From Pseudomonas fluorescens (GTDB lineage Bacteria > Pseudomonadota > Gammaproteobacteria > Pseudomonadales > Pseudomonadaceae), in assembly GCA_902825215.1 (NCBI GenBank), contig LR782234.1, positions 3,968,001 to 4,032,000 of the forward strand: DNA of 64,000 nucleotides, in the 5' to 3' direction. A program made the position numbers and the translations under genes. This document shows positions 59,509 to 64,000 of this stretch, piece after piece. Numbering within the stretch: the first letter of the stretch is position 1; every line of letters begins with the position of its first letter. The notes beneath the pieces were generated by a model, which saw only the letters and a program-made list of their open reading frames with translations, had not been told where the DNA came from and did not search any database.

Positions 59509-61215
59509 ATGCCTTCCAACACTTCACGCCGCACGTTCGTCAAAGGCCTTGCCGCCGGCAGTTTGCTGGGCGGTCTCGGTCTGTGGCGCACGCCGGTCTG
59601 GGCGCAGAGCGCTGCCGGGCCGGTCAACGAGCTGAGCGGCAGCGAATTCGAGCTGTTCATCGGCGAAACCGCGGTCAACTTCAGCGGCTCGCCACGCACA
59701 GCGCTGACCATCAACGGCAGCCTGCCCGGCCCACTGCTGCGCTGGCGCGAAGGTGACACCGTGACGCTGCGGGTGCGCAATCGGCTCAAGGAGAGTACGT
59801 CGATCCACTGGCACGGCATTCTGCTGCCGGCGAACATGGACGGCGTGCCGGGCCTGAGCTTTCACGGCATCGAGCCTGGAGGCGTCTACGTCTATCGGTT
59901 CAAGATCCGCCAACACGGCACCTATTGGTATCACAGCCATTCAGGGTTGCAGGAGCAGGCCGGCGTGTACGGGCCGTTGGTGATCGACGCCAGGGAACCG
60001 GAGCCGTTCCATTACGACCGTGACTACGTGGTGATGCTCAGCGACTGGACCGACGAAGACCCGGCCAGCCTGATGCATACCCTGAAAAAACAGTCCGACT
60101 ACTACAACTTCCACAAACGCACCGTCGGCGACTTCATCAACGATGTCAGCGAAAAAGGCTGGGGCGCCACCTTGGCCGATCGCAAGATGTGGGCGCAAAT
60201 GAACATGAACCCCACCGACATCGCCGACGTCAGCGGCGCCACCTACACCTTCCTGATGAATGGCCACGCGCCGGATTCCAACTGGACCGGCCTGTTTCGC
60301 CCCGGCGAAAAGCTGCGTCTGCGCCTGATCAACGGCTCGGCCATGAGCTATTTCGACGTACGTATTCCCGGCCTGAAAATGACGGTGGTCGCGGCGGACG
60401 GCCTGCACGTCAAACCGGTCAGCGTGGATGAACTGCGCATCGCAGTGGCCGAGACCTACGACGTTATCGTCGAGCCGGATGCCGAGGCCTACACCCTGTT
60501 CGCCCAGGCCATGGACCGCAGCGGTTACGCCCGCGGCACCCTGGCCACCCGCGCAGGACTGTCAGCCCCGGTGCCGACGCCGGACCCGCGACCGTTGGTA
60601 ACGATGGACGACATGGGCATGGGCGGCATGGATCACGGTTCGATGGACATGAGCGACATGGCCGGTATGGATCACTCCGCCATGGGACCGATGCAGGCCC
60701 ATCCCGACAGCGAAAAAAACAATCCGCTGGTGGACATGCAAGCCATGACCACCGCGCCAAAACTCGACGATCCGGGCCTCGGCCTGCGCAACAATGGCCG
60801 TCGCGTGCTGACCTACGCCGACCTGCGCAGCACCTTTGCAGACCCGGACGGTCGCGACCCGAGTCGCACGATCGAATTGCACCTGACCGGGCACATGGAA
60901 AAATTTGCCTGGTCGTTCAACGGCATCAAATTTTCCGATGCCGAGCCGCTGCGCCTGAAATACGGCGAGCGCATCCGCCTGGTGCTGGTCAACGACACGA
61001 TGATGACCCACCCCATCCACCTGCACGGCATGTGGAGCGATCTGGAAGACGAAAACGGCGATTTCCAGGTGCGCAAACACACCATCGACATGCCGCCCGG
61101 CACGCGCCGCAGTTATCGCGTGACGGCCGACGCACTCGGCCGTTGGGCCTATCACTGCCATCTCCTCTATCACATGGAAATGGGCATGTTCCGCGAAGTG
61201 CGGGTGGAAGAATGA
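59509..61215 (+). CDS. copA: Copper-resistance multicopper oxidase CopA
   Basis: The 568-residue periplasmic oxidase has a Tat signal (SRRTFVKGLAAGSLLGGLGL). All four copper-ligand segments are present: SIHWHGILLP, YWYHSHSGLQEQAG, HPIHLHGMWSD and YHCHLLYHMEMGM. A Met/Asp/His-rich linker (MDDMGMGGMDHGSMDMSDM, residues about 365-402) can bind extra copper. CopA oxidises Cu(I) and sequesters copper. It is first in copABCD, with copB 11 bp downstream. Confidence 0.95.
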   Translation: MPSNTSRRTFVKGLAAGSLLGGLGLWRTPVWAQSAAGPVNELSGSEFELFIGETAVNFSGSPRTALTINGSLPGPLLRWREGDTVTLRVRNRLKESTSIHWHGILLPANMDGVPGLSFHGIEPGGVYVYRFKIRQHGTYWYHSHSGLQEQAGVYGPLVIDAREPEPFHYDRDYVVMLSDWTDEDPASLMHTLKKQSDYYNFHKRTVGDFINDVSEKGWGATLADRKMWAQMNMNPTDIADVSGATYTFLMNGHAPDSNWTGLFRPGEKLRLRLINGSAMSYFDVRIPGLKMTVVAADGLHVKPVSVDELRIAVAETYDVIVEPDAEAYTLFAQAMDRSGYARGTLATRAGLSAPVPTPDPRPLVTMDDMGMGGMDHGSMDMSDMAGMDHSAMGPMQAHPDSEKNNPLVDMQAMTTAPKLDDPGLGLRNNGRRVLTYADLRSTFADPDGRDPSRTIELHLTGHMEKFAWSFNGIKFSDAEPLRLKYGERIRLVLVNDTMMTHPIHLHGMWSDLEDENGDFQVRKHTIDMPPGTRRSYRVTADALGRWAYHCHLLYHMEMGMFREVRVEE

Positions 61216-61226
61216 AGGGGCCGCTC

Positions 61227-62096
61227 ATGACTCGATTCACAGTGTTGTCTTTACTGCTGATCGGCAGCCCGGCGATGGCTGCAGGCGACATGCCGGGTAT
61301 GGATCACAGCCAGATGTCGGGCATGGATCACGGCGCGATGCAGAGCATGGACGACGGCATGATGCAAGCCGCCGCCCCCACCGAAAGTCGCACGCCGATC
61401 CCGCCACTGACCGATGCCGACCGCGCCGCCGTGTTCAGCAATGCTGGCGGCCATCAGGTGCACGACAGCGCGATCAACAGCTATTTCCTCGCCGACAAAC
61501 TCGAGTGGCAGGACGCCGATGACGGCAGCGCCCTGGCCTGGGATCTGTCCGGCTGGGTCGGTGGCGATATTGATCGTCTGTGGTTGCGCTCCGAGGGCGA
61601 ACGCAGCAACGGCCAGACCGAAGACGCCGAACTCCAGGCGCTGTGGGGCCACGCGATTTCGCCGTGGTGGGAGGTGGTCAGCGGCGTGCGGCAGGATTTC
61701 AAACCCGGCGCGCCGCAAACCTGGGCCGCGCTCGGTGTGCAGGGCATGGCGCTGTACAACTTCGAGGTCGAAGCCACGGCATTTCTTGGCGAGGGCGGCC
61801 AGAGCGCGCTGCGCCTGGAAGGCGATTACGACATCCTGCTGAGCAATCGGCTGATCCTGCAGCCCACCGCCGAAATCAACGTCTACGGTAAAAACGATGG
61901 GCAACGCGGTATCGGCTCGGGCCTCTCCAACACCGAAGCCGGCCTGCGTTTGCGCTATGAAATCCGCCGCGAATTCGCGCCCTATATCGGCGTGACGTGG
62001 AACCGCACCTACGGCAACACCGCCGACTACGCCCGCGCAGAAGACGAGGATCGCAGCGAAGCGCGCCTCGTGCTCGGCGTGCGGGTGTGGTTCTGA
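61227..62096 (+). CDS. copB: Outer-membrane copper-resistance protein CopB
   Basis: The 289-residue protein starts at ATG 61227, six bases after AAGGGG; an ATG at 61212 overlapping the copA stop adds five residues. The signal peptide ends at PAMAAG. A short Met/His-rich segment follows (GDMPGMDHSQMSGMDHGAM), then the CopB barrel (SYFLADKLEWQDADDGSALA, LWGHAISPWWEVVSGVRQDF, EINVYGKNDGQRGIGSGLS) ending in WF. It binds copper at the outer membrane. Confidence 0.94.
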   Translation: MTRFTVLSLLLIGSPAMAAGDMPGMDHSQMSGMDHGAMQSMDDGMMQAAAPTESRTPIPPLTDADRAAVFSNAGGHQVHDSAINSYFLADKLEWQDADDGSALAWDLSGWVGGDIDRLWLRSEGERSNGQTEDAELQALWGHAISPWWEVVSGVRQDFKPGAPQTWAALGVQGMALYNFEVEATAFLGEGGQSALRLEGDYDILLSNRLILQPTAEINVYGKNDGQRGIGSGLSNTEAGLRLRYEIRREFAPYIGVTWNRTYGNTADYARAEDEDRSEARLVLGVRVWF

Positions 62097-62128
62097 AAAC
62101 ACCTATAAAAACCATCCGGAGCTCTTGC

Positions 62129-62503
62129 ATGCGCACTTTGACATTCAGCCTCGTATTCACCAGCGGATTGCTCCTCAGCAGTCTCGCCCAGGCGCACCCG
62201 AAACTGCTCTCGTCGACCCCGGCCGAAGGTGCCGAAGGCGGCGCCCCCGGGAAGATCGAATTGCACTTTTCCGAGACCCTGGTCACGCAGTTCTCCGGGG
62301 CCAAACTGGTGATGACCGAAATGCCCGGCATGGCCCACGCACCAATGCCGATGAAAGCCAAAGTCAGCGCCGGCAGCGACCCGAAATCCATGCTGATCAC
62401 CCCGCTCGCGCCACTGCCCGCCGGTACTTATCAGGTGCAATGGCGGGCGGTGTCTTCCGACACGCACCCGATCACCGGCAACGTCACGTTCAAAGTGAAG
62501 TGA
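62129..62503 (+). CDS. copC: Periplasmic copper-binding protein CopC
   Basis: The 124-residue protein has a signal peptide ending AQA/HPKLL, so the mature N-terminal His is available to bind Cu(II). The Met-rich stretch MTEMPGMAHAPMPMKA can bind Cu(I). LSSTPAEGAEGGAPGKIELH, LPAGTYQVQWRAVSSDTHPI and TGNVTFKVK complete the CopC beta-barrel. It passes copper to CopD, whose gene starts 3 bp downstream. Confidence 0.94.
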   Translation: MRTLTFSLVFTSGLLLSSLAQAHPKLLSSTPAEGAEGGAPGKIELHFSETLVTQFSGAKLVMTEMPGMAHAPMPMKAKVSAGSDPKSMLITPLAPLPAGTYQVQWRAVSSDTHPITGNVTFKVK

Positions 62504-62506
62504 GCG

Positions 62507-63376
62507 ATGGCTGAACTGATCAACATCGTCCTGCGGTTTGCGCTGTATGTGGATGTGCTGTTGCTGTTCGGGCTGGCGTTGTTCGCGTTGTACAGCGCTG
62601 ATTCGGCGTTGCGGTTTCGGCCGATGTTGCGGGGAATGGCGCTGATTGCAGCGCTTTTATCGGTGGCAGGATTGCTACTGATGACCAGCACCATGAGCGG
62701 CGAAACCGCGATTGCCGCGCTGTGGCCACACCTGCAAATGATGTTGCGGGAAACCGACGTCGGGCTGGCCTGGGCAATTCGAATCGCCGCGCTGACAGTG
62801 CTGTTGATCAGGCCAGAAGCGTGGCTTGCATCGATTAGCGGCGGTGTAGCCCTCGCCTCCCTGGCCTGGAGCGGGCATGGGGCGATGGACGAGGGAGTGC
62901 TGCGGTTCTGGCATTTTTTCAGCGACATCCTGCACCTGCTGGCGGCGGGCGCGTGGCTCGGGGCGATGCTCGCGCTGCTGCTGATGGCGCGGGGACGGGT
63001 CGATGCGCCGCGTCTGCGCCTGCTGATTGCTGCGGTCAAACGCTTTGAATGGGTGGGCGCTGCGATAGTGCTGACGCTGACGATCACTGGCGTGATGAAT
63101 TACCTGTTCATCGTCGGCCCCAAGCTGAATGACGTAGTGCTCAGCACCTACGGGGTGCTGCTGACGATCAAGGTTCTGCTGTTTGCGCTGATGTTGCTGC
63201 TGGCGGCGCTGAATCGCTTTCATCTCGGGCCCGCGCTGAAGCAAGCGCTGCGCGATGGAGACGCTACGCTCACGGTAAATGCATTGCGCCGCAGCGTCAG
63301 GTTGGAATTGGCACTTGCCCTGCTGATCGTGGCACTGGTGGCGTGGCTGGGCACATTGAGTCCGGAAGCGGGATGA
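62507..63376 (+). CDS. copD: Inner-membrane copper protein CopD
   Basis: The 289-residue integral membrane protein has about eight helices and the CopD domain (AELINIVLRFALYVDVLLLFG, FFSDILHLLAAGAWLGAMLA, RFEWVGAAIVLTLTITGVMN, LLTIKVLLFALMLLLAALNRF). His residues in DILHLLAAGAW and NRFHLGPAL are candidate metal ligands. With CopC it is thought to move copper into the cytoplasm. It is the last gene of copABCD; no clear terminator follows. Confidence 0.93.
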   Translation: MAELINIVLRFALYVDVLLLFGLALFALYSADSALRFRPMLRGMALIAALLSVAGLLLMTSTMSGETAIAALWPHLQMMLRETDVGLAWAIRIAALTVLLIRPEAWLASISGGVALASLAWSGHGAMDEGVLRFWHFFSDILHLLAAGAWLGAMLALLLMARGRVDAPRLRLLIAAVKRFEWVGAAIVLTLTITGVMNYLFIVGPKLNDVVLSTYGVLLTIKVLLFALMLLLAALNRFHLGPALKQALRDGDATLTVNALRRSVRLELALALLIVALVAWLGTLSPEAG

Positions 63377-63434
63377 CACCCGCGAAAGGCACTCAGTACA
63401 CTGAGCCACCTCCCCCCTGCAAAGTGCGACTTCA

Positions 63435-64000
63435 ATGACAACACTAAAAAGCACGCTGACCTTCTGTGGCCTGTTGACCCTGACCGCCGCCGCTCACGCC
63501 GAGACCGCTGCAACCCACCTCGACAGCATCCAGCATCAAGGCGAACTGCGCGTCTGCACCACCGGCGACTACAAGCCCTACACCTTCAAACGCGCCGACG
63601 GCGAATTCGAAGGCATCGACATCAGCATGGCCCGCTCGCTGGCCGACAGCCTCGGCGTCAAAGTGCAGTGGGTGCAAACCACCTGGAAAACCCTGATGCC
63701 GGACATGCAGGCCGGCAAATGTGACATCGGCATGGGCGGCATCTCGGTCACCCTCGAGCGGCAGAAAAAAGCCTACTTCAGCAACACCCTCGACACCGAT
63801 GGCAAAATCCCGCTGGTACGCTGCGACGACGTCAGCAAGTACCAGACCGTCGAGCAGATCAACCAGCCCAACGTGCGTCTGGTCGAACCCGCCGGCGGCA
63901 CCAACGAAGCCTTCGTCCACGCCTTCCTGCCCAAAGCGGAATTGGCCCTGCACGACAACGTGACGATCTTCCAGCAACTGCTCGACAACAAGGCCGACGT
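63435..64000 (+). CDS. pheC: Periplasmic cyclohexadienyl dehydratase-like protein (partial)
   Basis: The gene runs off the window end; 188 codons are visible from ATG 63435. After a signal peptide (TTLKSTLTFCGLLTLTAAAHA) comes a solute-binding-type fold with GELRVCTTGDYKPYTFKRAD, GKCDIGMGGISVTLERQKKA and EPAGGTNEAFVHAFLP. GDYKPxT and GGISxxLERQ match the periplasmic cyclohexadienyl/arogenate dehydratase PheC of P. aeruginosa, which makes phenylpyruvate or phenylalanine. An amino-acid-binding transporter protein is the alternative. Confidence 0.82.
   Translation, partial: MTTLKSTLTFCGLLTLTAAAHAETAATHLDSIQHQGELRVCTTGDYKPYTFKRADGEFEGIDISMARSLADSLGVKVQWVQTTWKTLMPDMQAGKCDIGMGGISVTLERQKKAYFSNTLDTDGKIPLVRCDDVSKYQTVEQINQPNVRLVEPAGGTNEAFVHAFLPKAELALHDNVTIFQQLLDNKAD

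Noticed and set aside
1..64000. Prophage, insertion sequence, integron, tRNA or rRNA genes
   Set aside because: No integrase, transposase, capsid, tRNA cloverleaf or rRNA sequence was recognised anywhere in the window.

Overview
The window looks like chromosome from a Pseudomonas of the fluorescens group. The evidence is high GC, the abundant GGGAGC..GCTCCC REP palindromes, and blocks of genes whose order I recall from P. aeruginosa: ctpM–transporter–tlpQ–bqsS–bqsR–PepSY pair, selD–mnmH, fecI–fecR–fecA. I saw no rRNA, tRNA, transposase, integrase, CRISPR array or prophage gene.

Layout. 1–2.2 kb: tail of a DUF3455-like protein, an ECF sigma factor overlapping its RskA-type anti-sigma, and a secreted protein made of ten identical 13-residue repeats. 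2.2–10.6 kb: DUF1615 lipoprotein, TonB siderophore receptor, FAD monooxygenase, a zinc-type hemB, a Nu-class GST and a histidine phosphatase. 10.7–18.1 kb: selD–mnmH (tRNA selenouridine), a nucleoside uptake pair (Tsx channel plus periplasmic NUP protein), an oxidoreductase with a tiny XapX protein, an AraC regulator and two small Pseudomonas proteins. 18.6–20.6 kb: paired YdcZ transporters divergent from a LysR regulator. 21–29.6 kb: two chemoreceptors around a transporter, then a BqsRS-like two-component operon with two PepSY proteins. 30–37 kb: patatin lipase, queD, codBA, a DapF-like protein in which both catalytic Cys are Ser, and an MFS carrier. 37–41.1 kb: the ferric citrate operon fecIRA.

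41.2–53.5 kb is the most accessory-looking segment. A LysR regulator diverges from an overlapping set: PLP alpha-oxoamine-synthase-like enzyme, Fe(II)/2-oxoglutarate dioxygenase, 2-hydroxyacid dehydrogenase, DoxX membrane protein. An intrinsic terminator follows. Then come a UbiD-family decarboxylase overlapping its UbiX flavin prenyltransferase, an MFS exporter divergent from a second LysR regulator, a beta-class GST, a RidA-like protein overlapping a SnoaL-like protein, and another MFS carrier divergent from an AraC regulator. I read it as a small-molecule pathway of unknown product or substrate, and it is the best candidate here for an undescribed system. Related 13-bp T-N11-A sites occur in three of its intergenic regions.

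54.4–64 kb: AhpD-like protein, a Gly/Ser-rich exported protein, a diguanylate cyclase, a possible orphan sRNA terminator, a lipoprotein, RNase T2, the copper operon copABCD and the start of pheC.

Three repeat families fill the gaps: REP palindrome pairs; CTCTCCC-ended elements of about 150 bp, one carrying a 131-bp tandem duplication; and two elements of about 110 bp with long terminal inverted repeats. A 7-bp tandem array lies just upstream of the tlpQ-like gene.
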